A program made the position numbers and the translations under genes. Below are positions 8,630 through 17,979 of a stretch of 64,000 bases of DNA, piece by piece. Every line of letters starts with the position of its first letter. The stretch's first letter is position 1. The DNA lies in assembly GCF_018417535.1 (NCBI RefSeq), contig NZ_CP070978.1, positions 1,860,001-1,924,000 on the forward strand. Direction: 5' to 3'. The stretch comes from Burkholderia pyrrocinia (GTDB taxonomy: Bacteria > Pseudomonadota > Gammaproteobacteria > Burkholderiales > Burkholderiaceae). Below the pieces are notes generated by a model that had not been told where the DNA came from, did no database searches, and saw nothing but the letters and a program-made list of their open reading frames with translations.

Positions 8630-9781
8630 ATGAACAAGAAACTGACGGCGCTCGCCGTAACGGCCGCATTCGCGTCGCCCGCGTTCGCGCAAAGCAGCGT
8701 CACGCTGTACGGCGTGATCGACGAAGGCCTGAACTACACGAACAACGTCGGCACCGGCCACGTCTACGAGATGGCGAGCGGCTACGCGCAGGGCAGCCGC
8801 TGGGGCCTGAAGGGCAGCGAGGATCTCGGCGGCGGCATGAAGGCGATCTTCCAGCTCGAGAACGGCTTCGACGTGAACACCGGCCGGCTCAACCAGGGCG
8901 GCCGCATGTTCGGCCGCCAGGCGTACGTCGGCCTGAGCCAGGCACAGTACGGCACGCTGACGTTCGGCCGCCAGTACGACTCCGTCGTCGACTATCTCGC
9001 GCCGACCACCGCGAACGGCAACTGGGGCGGCTACCTGCTCGCGCACCCGTTCGACAACGACAACACCGACAACTCGTTCCGCCTCGACAACACGGTGAAG
9101 TACGCGAGCCCGAACTTCGGCGGCTTCCAGTTCGGCGGCGCGTACAGCTTCAGCAACAGCACGAGCTTCTCGGACAACCGCGCGTACAGCTTCGGCGCGC
9201 AATACCAGAACAACGGGCTGCTGATCGGCGCCGCGTACCTGCAGGCGAACCATCCGGGCAACGGTTCGGCCGGCGCGATCACCGCGAACGACGCGAGCTA
9301 CATCGCCGAGCGCATGCGCGTGTTCGGCGCGGGCATCAACTACACGTTCGGGCCCGCGACGGTCGGCTTCGCGTACACGAACTCGAACTACAAGAACCCG
9401 ACCGGCAACGGTTACCTCGGCACGCCGGGCGCGATCATCGCGCCGGGGGCGACGGTCAGCGCGATCAAGTACCAGAACTTCGAAGTGAACGGCTCGTACC
9501 AGATCACGCCGGCGTTCATGGTCGGCGCGCAGTACGTGCTGTCGCTCGAGAAGTACGACGCGTCGACCGGCGACGCGAAGCCGAAGATCCACTCGGTCGG
9601 GCTGATGGCCGACTACAACCTGTCGAAGCGCACCGACGTGTACGTGCAGGCCGCGTACCAGCACATCGCCGGCGACAAGACGAACTCGATCCTCGACCAG
9701 GCGTTCATCCCCGGCACCGACGCGCCGTCTTCGACGTCGAACCAGGTGGCCGTGCGTCTCGCGCTGCGCCACAAGTTCTGA
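8630..9781 (+). CDS. General porin, Gram-negative porin family 4
   Basis: A 383-residue outer-membrane porin. The signal peptide MNKKLTALAVTAAFASPAFA is followed by the family's standard mature start QSSVTLYGVIDEGLNY. Conserved porin stretches follow (SRWGLKGSEDLGGGMKAIFQ, FGRQAYVGLSQAQYGTLTFG), and the chain ends LALRHKF with a terminal Phe, the recognition signal for outer-membrane assembly. Length and features match the 16-stranded trimeric porins abundant in Burkholderia, which have many paralogues. It stands alone on the plus strand and is followed by a strong terminator. Function: passive diffusion of small solutes. Selectivity cannot be told from sequence. Confidence 0.95.
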   Translation: MNKKLTALAVTAAFASPAFAQSSVTLYGVIDEGLNYTNNVGTGHVYEMASGYAQGSRWGLKGSEDLGGGMKAIFQLENGFDVNTGRLNQGGRMFGRQAYVGLSQAQYGTLTFGRQYDSVVDYLAPTTANGNWGGYLLAHPFDNDNTDNSFRLDNTVKYASPNFGGFQFGGAYSFSNSTSFSDNRAYSFGAQYQNNGLLIGAAYLQANHPGNGSAGAITANDASYIAERMRVFGAGINYTFGPATVGFAYTNSNYKNPTGNGYLGTPGAIIAPGATVSAIKYQNFEVNGSYQITPAFMVGAQYVLSLEKYDASTGDAKPKIHSVGLMADYNLSKRTDVYVQAAYQHIAGDKTNSILDQAFIPGTDAPSSTSNQVAVRLALRHKF

Positions 9782-10149
9782 CGCGGCCGGGTTCTCCGTT
9801 CTTCACGCGACACCCGCGCGGATCCGCCGAGGTGTCTTTGCCCGCCGCCACGCGCCCAGCGCATGCCGGCGGGCTTTTTCGTCAGGGGGCGGCTCGACGC
9901 GCGCTGCCGCCCGCCTCGTCGTCACCATCGCCCTGCTCATCCTCACCGGTACCGCCGAAGACCACGCGTCCCGTCAACCATGACAGGTCGGCAACCGCCC
10001 CGCCTCCGATACACTGTGCGCGGCCTCGACAGCCGGCTCCGGCACTCGCCGCCGACCCGGCCCTGCCCCATTGAGCGCGTCCCCGGCGACACGATCCGCC
10101 GGCGGGCCCGCACGACGCACCTCCCGATCACGATCCGTTGGAGTCTCGC
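9782..10149. other. Intergenic region, porin / class D beta-lactamase
   Basis: About 370 bases. The first 100 contain the porin terminator (9840-9879). The remainder is the leader and presumed promoter region of the beta-lactamase gene; I could not find a convincing -35/-10 pair by eye. No ampR-like regulator is adjacent. Confidence 0.5.
9840..9879 (+). terminator. Rho-independent terminator after the porin gene
   Basis: GCCCGCCG (9840-9847) pairs perfectly with CGGCGGGC (9867-9874), giving an 8-bp GC stem followed directly by five T residues. It lies about 60 bases after the porin stop codon. Confidence 0.85.
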
Positions 10150-10959
10150 TTGAAAACCTGGCGCCGCACGCTGCTTGTCTTTGCCGCCGGCCTCCTGGCC
10201 GCCGCGACCACATCGGCCCATCCCGTCTGCACCGTGGTCGCCGATGCCGCCACCGGCCAGATGCTCATCCAGCGAGGCGATTGCGCGACCCGCGTCACAC
10301 CGGCGTCGACCTTCAAGGTGGCGATCAGCCTGATGGGCTTCGACGCCGGCTTCCTGAAGGACGAACACACGCCGACGCTCGACTTCCACGCCGGCTATCC
10401 CGATTGGGGCGGCGCCCCGTGGCGCGTGCCGGCCGACCCGGCGCGCTGGATCAAGCTGTCGCTCTTCTGGTACTCGGAACAGGTCGCGCAAGCACTCGGG
10501 CCGGCACGCTTCCAGCAGTACACGAACGCATTCGGTTACGGCAATACGGACGTGACCAGCAAGCAGGGCGAACTCAGCGGCGTGATGGGCGCATGGGTCA
10601 ATTCATCGCTGCGAATTTCGCCGCTCGAACAGGTCGCGTTCATGCGCAAGATCGTGCACCGGACGCTACCCGTCAGCGCGCATGCGTACGACATGACCGA
10701 GCGCATCACGCTGATCGACGCGCAGCTGGACGGCTGGACCGTGCATGGCAAGACGGGCACGGGCTCGCCGGGCTTCAGGTACGACAGCGCGCACGCGTAC
10801 GGCTGGTTCGTCGGCTGGGCGAAGAAGGGGTCGCGCACGCTCGTGTTCGCGAACCTGATTCAGGACGACAAGCGGCAGACGCCGAACGCCGGCCTGCGCT
10901 CACGCGATACGTTCCTGGCCGCGCTGCCGGCACTCGCCGAACCGGCCCGGCCGCAATGA
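10150..10959 (+). CDS. blaOXA: Class D beta-lactamase (OXA family)
   Basis: A 269-residue class D enzyme, hydrolysing the beta-lactam ring by a serine acyl-enzyme in the periplasm. The chosen start is TTG at 10150, which sits 9 nt after GGAG; another TTG at 10138 is in frame but upstream of that ribosome site. A signal peptide ends at about residue 23 (ATTSA). Class D motifs are STFK at 53-56 (Ser53 nucleophile, Lys56 base), YGN at 130-132 and KTG at 201-203. The SxV position reads SLF (104-106), so the usual Val is Phe. It resembles the resident OXA enzymes of Burkholderia (OXA-57 type), not a mobile cassette. Its stop overlaps the next gene's start. Confidence 0.92.
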   Translation: MKTWRRTLLVFAAGLLAAATTSAHPVCTVVADAATGQMLIQRGDCATRVTPASTFKVAISLMGFDAGFLKDEHTPTLDFHAGYPDWGGAPWRVPADPARWIKLSLFWYSEQVAQALGPARFQQYTNAFGYGNTDVTSKQGELSGVMGAWVNSSLRISPLEQVAFMRKIVHRTLPVSAHAYDMTERITLIDAQLDGWTVHGKTGTGSPGFRYDSAHAYGWFVGWAKKGSRTLVFANLIQDDKRQTPNAGLRSRDTFLAALPALAEPARPQ

Positions 10960-12095
10960 GCACCGCGCCGCGCAACGCGCGGATCGACCTGCTGCGCGGC
11001 GTGTCAATCCTGCTCGTCCTGCTGCACCACTTCAACATCGCGTATCCGCTGCGCGACACGGCGCTCGCGCGCATGCTCGGCTGGGACACGGTCCATGCGA
11101 TCGTGCGCAACGGCAACTACGGCGTGACGATATTCTTCGCGATCTCGGGCTACCTGATCACGTCGAATGCGCGCCGCCGCTGGGGCAGCCTCGGTGCGCT
11201 CGACGTGCGCGCGTTCTACATGTCGCGGGTCGCGCGCATCGTCCCGTGCCTGCTCCTGCTGCTCGCGCTCGTCAACGGCCTCGCGGCGGCCGGCGTGCCG
11301 ATCTTCACGAACCATGCGCCGCAGGGCATCGCCTTGTCGTTCTGGCTCGTGAATCTCGCGTCGCTCACGTTCTGGATGAACGTGCTGATCGGCGCGTACG
11401 GATGGGTCAACTACGCGCTCGGCGTGCTGTGGTCGCTGTCGGTCGAGGAGGTGTTCTACCTGTCGTTTCCGCTGCTGTGCATCGCGCTGCGCCGCGACAC
11501 GCGGCTGTTCGCGTTCTGGCTGCTGATTGCCGCGATCGGCCCCGTGTACCGCTTCACGCATCCTGGCGACGAAGGCGGATTCCTCTATGCGTACTTCGCG
11601 TGCTTCGACGGCATCGCGATCGGCTGCTGTACCGCGTTGCTCGCCGAACGCGCGCGCTGGCAGGTACTCGCGGCGGCGCCCGTGCAATGGCTCGCGGTAG
11701 CGGCGATGACAGCGCTCTATCTCGCGTGGCCGATCGCGGAAAGCCATGTGATCGGGATATCCGCGATGGCGCTCGGCACGGCCGTGCTGCTGATCGGCGC
11801 GCATGCGGAACGCGAACACGGGCACGGCCGCGTGCTCGCGCCGCTGCGCTGGAGCGGCCGGCTCAGTTACGAGCTGTATCTGTTCCACCTGATCGTGCTC
11901 GGCGCGCTGCGCACGTTCTGGCCGCCGTCGGGTACGCACGGCGACGGCAAGCTGGCGTTGCTCGTCGCGTATCTGGTGCTGTCGGCCGGCTTGAGCGCGG
12001 TCATCGCGCGCGGCTATGCGACGCCGCTCGACCGCTTCATCAAGCGGGTCGCGTCGCGGCCCGCGGCGCGCGTGCCGGACGGCGCGCGCTTCTAG
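10956..12095 (+). CDS. Membrane acyltransferase, OafA/YrhL (acyltransferase family 3)
   Basis: A 379-residue integral membrane protein beginning at the ATG of an ATGA overlap with the beta-lactamase stop, so translation is probably coupled. The N-terminal motif RIDLLRGVSILLVLLHHF contains the conserved Arg and His of the family. About ten hydrophobic segments follow, with typical patches such as FFAISGYLI, ALGVLWSLSVEEVFYL and LSYELYLFHLIV. Such proteins transfer acetyl or other acyl groups to surface sugars, peptidoglycan or small molecules; the acceptor cannot be read here. No C-terminal SGNH domain is present. A cell-envelope modifier coupled to a beta-lactamase is an uncommon pairing. Confidence 0.88.
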   Translation: MSTAPRNARIDLLRGVSILLVLLHHFNIAYPLRDTALARMLGWDTVHAIVRNGNYGVTIFFAISGYLITSNARRRWGSLGALDVRAFYMSRVARIVPCLLLLLALVNGLAAAGVPIFTNHAPQGIALSFWLVNLASLTFWMNVLIGAYGWVNYALGVLWSLSVEEVFYLSFPLLCIALRRDTRLFAFWLLIAAIGPVYRFTHPGDEGGFLYAYFACFDGIAIGCCTALLAERARWQVLAAAPVQWLAVAAMTALYLAWPIAESHVIGISAMALGTAVLLIGAHAEREHGHGRVLAPLRWSGRLSYELYLFHLIVLGALRTFWPPSGTHGDGKLALLVAYLVLSAGLSAVIARGYATPLDRFIKRVASRPAARVPDGARF

Positions 12096-12128
12096 CGCTT
12101 CGTCGGCGACCTGTTCCGGGCGGCGGCG

Positions 12129-12177
12129 GAAAAAAACCGGCCAGGGCCCGGCCGTATCGCGACGATACCGGCCGGCC
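12129..12177 (-). terminator. Probable terminator between acyltransferase and His-rich protein genes
   Basis: The stretch contains GTATCG-CGA-CGATAC (12153-12168) flanked by complementary GGCC runs with one bulge, and on the minus strand this is followed by further GC pairing and a seven-T run (12130-12136). It lies between two converging genes and most likely ends leftward transcription of the phosphatase operon. The stem and T run are separated by about 13 bases, which lowers confidence. Confidence 0.5.
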
Positions 12178-12242
12178 TGACCGCAAGCCCCGCTTGCGAA
12201 ACGTCGATCGACCGCGCAACCGCGTCATCGGTCGCGCGTCGG

Positions 12243-13004
12243 TCAATCCAGATAGTCCGCGTATTCCTTGTGCGCGTAGCCGGCGAGCGCCTGCCACGGC
12301 AACGGCTCGCGCCGCGCGGCAGGCACCTGCGTCAGCGTCAGCTTGCGCACCACGCGTCCGTCGGCACTGCGGTATTCGACCGACAGCGGCGCCTGCAACC
12401 GTTCGCTCCACAGAATCCGGTTCACGCCGCGCGCGCCGGGCGACTCGACCGCCTGCTCGTACCAGCGGGTGCCGGGCGCGTCGCCGCGCGTCGCCGCCGC
12501 GAGCCGCTTCAGTTGCGACGGCGGCGTGACGTAGTACGCGTTGTCCCACGAGCCGTCGAAGCCCGTGGTTTCGTACTCGGCCGGCGGCACGCTAACGACC
12601 GTCCGGGTCGCCGCGTCCACATACTCGATGCGCGCCGTCTTGCCGTCGTAGGTCACGTGCCGTGCGGCTGCCTGGAAGTTGAAGTGCTTGTGTCCGGCAT
12701 GGGCGGCGGCCGGCTGCACACCGGCACGCGGCGGGTCCTGGCGCACACGGCCCGCGTCGTGGTCATGGTCGTGATCGTGTTCGTCGCCATGACCGCCGCC
12801 CGCCGCCGCGACGGGCAGCACGCGCTCGACCCACACATGCCCGTCGCGCCGAACCATCCGTTCGCGGTACATCGTCGTGCGCGTCACGCCGTCGGCCGTC
12901 ACCGTGCGGCTTTCGTGCAGCAACACGGCGTCGAGATCCGCCGCCGCACCGGCGGGGAGCGCAGCCAGCCCGCAAGCGAGCGCGCAGAGAAGCTGGCGTT
13001 TCAT
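12243..13004 (-). CDS. Secreted protein with His/Asp-rich metal-binding stretch, phosphatase-associated
   Basis: A 253-residue protein of unknown family. Residues 1-21 are a signal peptide (ALPAGAAA). Residues ~72-108 contain a dense His/Asp cluster (HGDEHDHDHDHD, then HAGHKH), a typical zinc- or nickel-binding linker. The remainder (about 110-253) is mixed beta-like sequence with several Tyr/Trp residues. It lies 33 nt after the first alkaline phosphatase gene and in the same direction, so it is probably co-transcribed as the third gene. Because alkaline phosphatases need two Zn and one Mg, a metal-delivery or buffering role is attractive but is inference only. Confidence 0.75.
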   Translation of the reverse strand: MKRQLLCALACGLAALPAGAAADLDAVLLHESRTVTADGVTRTTMYRERMVRRDGHVWVERVLPVAAAGGGHGDEHDHDHDHDAGRVRQDPPRAGVQPAAAHAGHKHFNFQAAARHVTYDGKTARIEYVDAATRTVVSVPPAEYETTGFDGSWDNAYYVTPPSQLKRLAAATRGDAPGTRWYEQAVESPGARGVNRILWSERLQAPLSVEYRSADGRVVRKLTLTQVPAARREPLPWQALAGYAHKEYADYLD

Positions 13005-13037
13005 CGGAGGGTCCCGTTCGTCATGAAGTCGCCGGCC

Positions 13038-14429
13038 TCAGAAACCGAACGCCGAGCGCACGAGACCGAACACCTTCGTGTTGTCGATCGTGCCCTTGAA
13101 CGCCTTCGCGTCCGCGCCGTCGGCAAACAGCATCACGTCGCCGCCGCCGTGCGTCTCGGAGCCCGCACTGCCCATCCGCACGCCGACTTCCTGCAGGTAC
13201 GCCTCGTTCATCGCCGTGGCCGAATCGACCGACGCGCGCACGTTCGGCCGGTTCGCGCCATTGCCGAACACCAGCGTCGTGTAGGTATTGCCGTCGGCAT
13301 CCTTGCTCGGCTGGCCGTCGCGATAGTTGCGGCTGATGTCGAGAATCGGATTGCCGCGCTTCGAATAGCCGTTGATCGTCATCGTGTGGTCGTGGTCGGC
13401 CGTCACGACGATCAGCGTATTCGACAGGTCGACCTTCGACAGCGCGACGCGAATCGCTTCATCGAATGCCACCGTATCCTCGAGCGCGCGCTTCGCGTTG
13501 GTGCCGTGCAGCGCATGATCGATCCGGCCGCCTTCGACCATCAGGAAATAGCCGTTCGAGTTCTTCGACAGCACGTCGATCGCCTTCGACGTCATGTCCG
13601 CGAGGCTCGGCTGCGACGGCCCTTCGCCCTTGCCCGCGACGCGGTCCAGCTCGTACTCGAGATGGCTGGTCGAACTGAACAGGCCGACCAGCTTGCCGTT
13701 GCCGGCTTGAGCGAGCTGATCCTTCGTAGCCACGACCGTGTAGCCCTTCGCCTTCATCTCGTCGAGCAGGTTGCGCCCGTCCGCGCGGCCGCGCTTGTTC
13801 GCCACCGGATCGAACGGCGTCCAGTGATTGCGGCCGCCGCCCATCAGCACGTCGACGCCGTCGCCGAGCGCCGCGTTGTAGCCGGCACCGCCCGGCGCCG
13901 CCTGCGCGGCGATGTCGTACTGCGCGTCGCGGTGGCAAATGTGCGAATAGGTCGCGGCGGGCGTGGCGTGCGTGAGCTCGGTCGTCGTGATCGCACCAAC
14001 CGCCTTGCCGCGCGCCTTCGCCAGTTCCAGCAGCGTCGCGACCGGCTGGCCGTTGCCCGACGCGCAGTGGTTGACGGTCTTGTTGCCGTTGACGTCGCTG
14101 CCCGGCGCAACTGCGCGCGTGTCGGACGACATCGACAGCACTTCGTTGTTCATCTTCACGCCGGTCATGTACGCGGCCATCGACGGTGCGCTGTCGGTCG
14201 TCTGCGCGTCGTTCGAGAAGGTCTTGACGCGCGCGGTGCGGGCCAGCTTCTCCATCGTCAGTTGTCCCGACTCGCCGACCTTGTAGATCCGGCTCGCCGT
14301 CACGGTCGTCGGCCCCATGCCGTCGCCGAGAAAGAAAATCACGTTCTTCGCCTGGCCGGCGGCCTGCGCCGGGCCGCATGCGAAACCCACGACGGCCAAC
14401 GCAGCCGCGATGCACTTGATGGTCGACAT
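13038..14429 (-). CDS. Alkaline phosphatase, secreted
   Basis: A 463-residue PhoA-type alkaline phosphatase, releasing phosphate from monoesters in the periplasm or medium. Start at 14429 (MSTIKCIAAAL) is followed by a signal peptide ending AQAAG. Metal and catalytic motifs are IFFLGDGMG, the nucleophile motif DSAPSMAAYMTG, EGGRIDHALH, TADHDHT and SETHGGGDV. It is 32 nt downstream of a second, similar phosphatase gene; the two share most motifs, pointing to tandem duplication. Phosphate-starvation control would be expected, but no Pho box was identified by eye. Confidence 0.93.
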   Translation of the reverse strand: MSTIKCIAAALAVVGFACGPAQAAGQAKNVIFFLGDGMGPTTVTASRIYKVGESGQLTMEKLARTARVKTFSNDAQTTDSAPSMAAYMTGVKMNNEVLSMSSDTRAVAPGSDVNGNKTVNHCASGNGQPVATLLELAKARGKAVGAITTTELTHATPAATYSHICHRDAQYDIAAQAAPGGAGYNAALGDGVDVLMGGGRNHWTPFDPVANKRGRADGRNLLDEMKAKGYTVVATKDQLAQAGNGKLVGLFSSTSHLEYELDRVAGKGEGPSQPSLADMTSKAIDVLSKNSNGYFLMVEGGRIDHALHGTNAKRALEDTVAFDEAIRVALSKVDLSNTLIVVTADHDHTMTINGYSKRGNPILDISRNYRDGQPSKDADGNTYTTLVFGNGANRPNVRASVDSATAMNEAYLQEVGVRMGSAGSETHGGGDVMLFADGADAKAFKGTIDNTKVFGLVRSAFGF

Positions 14430-14461
14430 CCTGTATTCCCCTGTACCCGTGTTGTCGGCGC

Positions 14462-15895
14462 TCAAAGCTGCACCGCGTTGCGCACCAGCTCGAAGACCCT
14501 GTTGTTCTCGATCACGCCGTGGAAGGCATCCGCGCCGCGGCCGATCGCACCGAGGAACACATCCGTGCCGCCGTGCGTCTCGCTGCCCTTGTCCATCCGC
14601 ACGACCGCCTCCTGGCGATAGTCGTCGGCGCCCGTCACCGCGTCGGTGAGCGCGGTGCCCGCGCGGCTGCCCTGCACACGGTTCTCGCCGTTGCCGAAGC
14701 CGATGATCGTGTACGGCGCGCCGTCCGCGTCCTTCGCGACCGCGCCCGTCTGATAGCTGCGCAGCACGCCCAGCACGCCGGGCTTGCCCGCTTCGGTCTT
14801 GCCGGTGCGCGCCGCATAGCCGTTCAACACCAGCGTGTGATCGTGATCGGCGGTGACGACGATCAACGTGTTCTTCAGGTCGGGATCGGTCTTGCGCACC
14901 TTGTCGAGCGTCGCCTTGATCGCGTTGTCGAACGCAACCGTGTCCTGCAGCGCGCGCTTCGCATTGGTGTCGTGCAGCGCGTGATCGATCCGGCCGCCCT
15001 CGACCATCAGGAAATAGCCGTTCGGGTTGTTCTGCAGCACGTCGAGCGCGCGCGTCGCCATGTCGGACAGGCTCGGTTCCTTCGTCGCGCCGCGATCGAG
15101 GTCGTAGCTCATGTGGCTCGACGAAAACAGGCCGACCAGCTTGCCGCTCTTCGTCGCATCGGCGGCCAGCAGGTCGTCGCGGTTCTGCGCGAACGCGTAG
15201 CCCTTTGCCTTCAGCTCGTTGACGAGGTTGCGTCCGTCGGTGCGCTTGCCGCCGCCGTCCTTCGGCACGAAGAATTGCGTGCCGCCGCCGAGCACGACGT
15301 CGACGCCGTCGCCGAGCGCGCCGTTGTAGCCCGCGCCGCCCGGCACGAGCTGGGCCGCGATGTCGTTCTCGGCATCGCGATGACACACGTGCGCGTAGGT
15401 CGCGGCAGGCGTCGCGTGCGTGACGCGCGTGGTCGTCACGACACCGGTGGCCATCCCCTTCGCCTTCGCGATCTCGAGCAGCGTCGACACCGATTTGCCG
15501 TTGTTCGCGCCGCAGTTGCCGGTGAGGCCGGCGGTCGGGTCGACCGCCTTCGTGTCGGGCGACATCGAAATCACTTCGTTGTTGGTCTTGACGCCGGTCA
15601 TGTACGCCGACATCGACGGCGCGCTGTCCGTCACCTGCGCATCGTTGGAATAGGTCTTCACGAACGCGGATTCGGGCAGCGTGTCGATCGTGAGCGCGCC
15701 GTCTTCACCGACGGCGTAGATGCGTGCGGCCGTCAGCGTCGTCATCCCCATGCCGTCGCCGAGGAAAAAGATCACGTTGCGCGCCGCCGCCTGCACGGGC
15801 GCGGGCGTCGAGCTGGTCGGGCCATCGTCGCTGTTGCATCCGGCAAGCGCAAAGGCGCCGGCACACAGCAGCGCCGCCATTTTGATTCGATTCAT
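14462..15895 (-). CDS. Alkaline phosphatase, lipoprotein form
   Basis: A 477-residue alkaline phosphatase paralogous to its downstream neighbour, with the same motifs (IFFLGDGMG, DSAPSMSAYMTG, EGGRIDHALH, TADHDHT, SETHGGTDV). The N-terminus differs: MNRIKMAALLCAGAFALAGC is a type II signal peptide with the lipidated Cys at 20, so this copy should be anchored to the outer membrane while the other is soluble. The start at 15895 follows a GGGGGAA run; the frame is open for 147 nt upstream without a signal. It is the first gene of the three-gene leftward operon. The anchored/soluble split suggests division of labour between surface and periplasm. Confidence 0.93.
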   Translation of the reverse strand: MNRIKMAALLCAGAFALAGCNSDDGPTSSTPAPVQAAARNVIFFLGDGMGMTTLTAARIYAVGEDGALTIDTLPESAFVKTYSNDAQVTDSAPSMSAYMTGVKTNNEVISMSPDTKAVDPTAGLTGNCGANNGKSVSTLLEIAKAKGMATGVVTTTRVTHATPAATYAHVCHRDAENDIAAQLVPGGAGYNGALGDGVDVVLGGGTQFFVPKDGGGKRTDGRNLVNELKAKGYAFAQNRDDLLAADATKSGKLVGLFSSSHMSYDLDRGATKEPSLSDMATRALDVLQNNPNGYFLMVEGGRIDHALHDTNAKRALQDTVAFDNAIKATLDKVRKTDPDLKNTLIVVTADHDHTLVLNGYAARTGKTEAGKPGVLGVLRSYQTGAVAKDADGAPYTIIGFGNGENRVQGSRAGTALTDAVTGADDYRQEAVVRMDKGSETHGGTDVFLGAIGRGADAFHGVIENNRVFELVRNAVQL

Positions 15896-16049
15896 GTTGC
15901 CGGTTCCCCCCGGTGTTGATGCTTTCGAAATGAAAGGCGATGGTAGGAACCTGATGTGACGACAATATGAATGGAAATTGGAAGGATCGGTATGACTTAT
16001 GAAAGAAACCGGCGCGGCGCCGTGTTCGGGCGCCGTGCGCACGGCCGCG

Positions 16050-16640
16050 TCAACCGGCGTGTTCGGTGGCGACGCTGCGCACGGTCACGATTCGCGCAGG
16101 CGGAATATTTGCCCAGACGATACGGCTGCCGCAGGCAACAAATGCCGAATCGCCCAACGGATGACGGCCGGGCGAGCGCAGGTCGTACGTGAACTGGATC
16201 ATCACGCCGTCGGCCGACAGCACGCGGTGACATTGATCGACGATGGCCGTCACGTCCTGGCGCGGCAGCGTGCGCAACGGCAGGCACGACACGATCGCAT
16301 CGACCCGCGCGTCGGGCGGCAGCAGCCGTTCGAGCTGCCGCGCATCGCCCCACACGATCGAGACATCCGGAAAGCGTCGCCGCAGGTGCTGCACGAACGC
16401 CGGCGAGCGCTCGACCACGACGAGGCGCCGCGGCGCGACGCCGCGTTCGAGCAACGCCGCGGTGATCGCGCCGGTGCCGCCGCCGAGTTCGACGACCAGC
16501 CCGTCGCCGTCCGGCACCGCGTCGGCCATCTCGCGCGCCAGATGCCGCGAACTCGGGCACAACGCACCCACCGCGGCCGGACGGCCGACCCACTCGCGCA
16601 CGAACAGTGCCGAGACACGCCACGCGTTCGGCCAGATCAT
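16050..16640 (-). CDS. SAM-dependent methyltransferase, phospholipid N-methyltransferase-like
   Basis: A 196-residue class I methyltransferase. The start at 16640 overlaps the stop of a short upstream frame (ATGA). The SAM-binding glycine loop is VVELGGGTGAITAALLERG, followed by the acidic strand end VVVERSPAF and a post-I motif WGDARQLE. The combination FVREWVGRPAAVGALCPSSRHLAREM at the N-terminus is typical of the PmtA/rRNA-dimethylase-like phospholipid methyltransferases, which convert phosphatidylethanolamine towards phosphatidylcholine. It carries no membrane span, as expected for a peripheral enzyme. Substrate is inferred from family resemblance, not proven. Confidence 0.8.
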   Translation of the reverse strand: MIWPNAWRVSALFVREWVGRPAAVGALCPSSRHLAREMADAVPDGDGLVVELGGGTGAITAALLERGVAPRRLVVVERSPAFVQHLRRRFPDVSIVWGDARQLERLLPPDARVDAIVSCLPLRTLPRQDVTAIVDQCHRVLSADGVMIQFTYDLRSPGRHPLGDSAFVACGSRIVWANIPPARIVTVRSVATEHAG

Positions 16641-16726
16641 TGGCCGGCCTTGAGCGGTTGCGCCGTCGGTTTCGACGCGCCGATGACTTCGTGGAACGGG
16701 GCTACGGCAACACGGGGCTTTTTCAC
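16637..16726 (-). CDS. Tiny ORF (29 aa) translationally coupled to the methyltransferase
   Basis: GTG at 16726 sits 6 nt after a perfect AGGAGG (16733-16738) and opens a 29-codon frame (MKKPRVAVAPFHEV...) whose TGA overlaps the methyltransferase ATG by the pattern ATGA. An ATG at 16732 is in frame but touches the AGGAGG and is too close. The methyltransferase's own ribosome site is weak (AAGG), so the short frame may serve to load ribosomes by coupling. It could be a leader peptide or a genuine small protein; nothing in the peptide was recognised. Confidence 0.5.
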   Translation of the reverse strand: MKKPRVAVAPFHEVIGASKPTAQPLKAGQ

Positions 16727-16875
16727 GTGCATCCTCCTGGACGAATCGGTCCGTCGCAGGAAGAGCGACGATCAAATCGATTCTAGGAAACGCAATCTTA
16801 AGGCGACGTGAAGATTGTCCCTAATACGCGGCATCGCGCTCCTGTGCTGCGCGCCCGTGCCGTACCCGTCCCGGA

Positions 16876-17972
<1,097 letters not shown>

Positions 17973-17979
17973 CTCACAA

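Noticed and set aside
10071..10955. N-terminal extension of the acyltransferase frame over the beta-lactamase
   Set aside because: The extension would be Arg-rich nonsense overlapping a clear class D beta-lactamase; the true start is the ATG at 10956.
14430..15386. N-terminal extension of the first alkaline phosphatase into its neighbour
   Set aside because: The extension overlaps the second phosphatase out of frame; the signal peptide begins at 14429.
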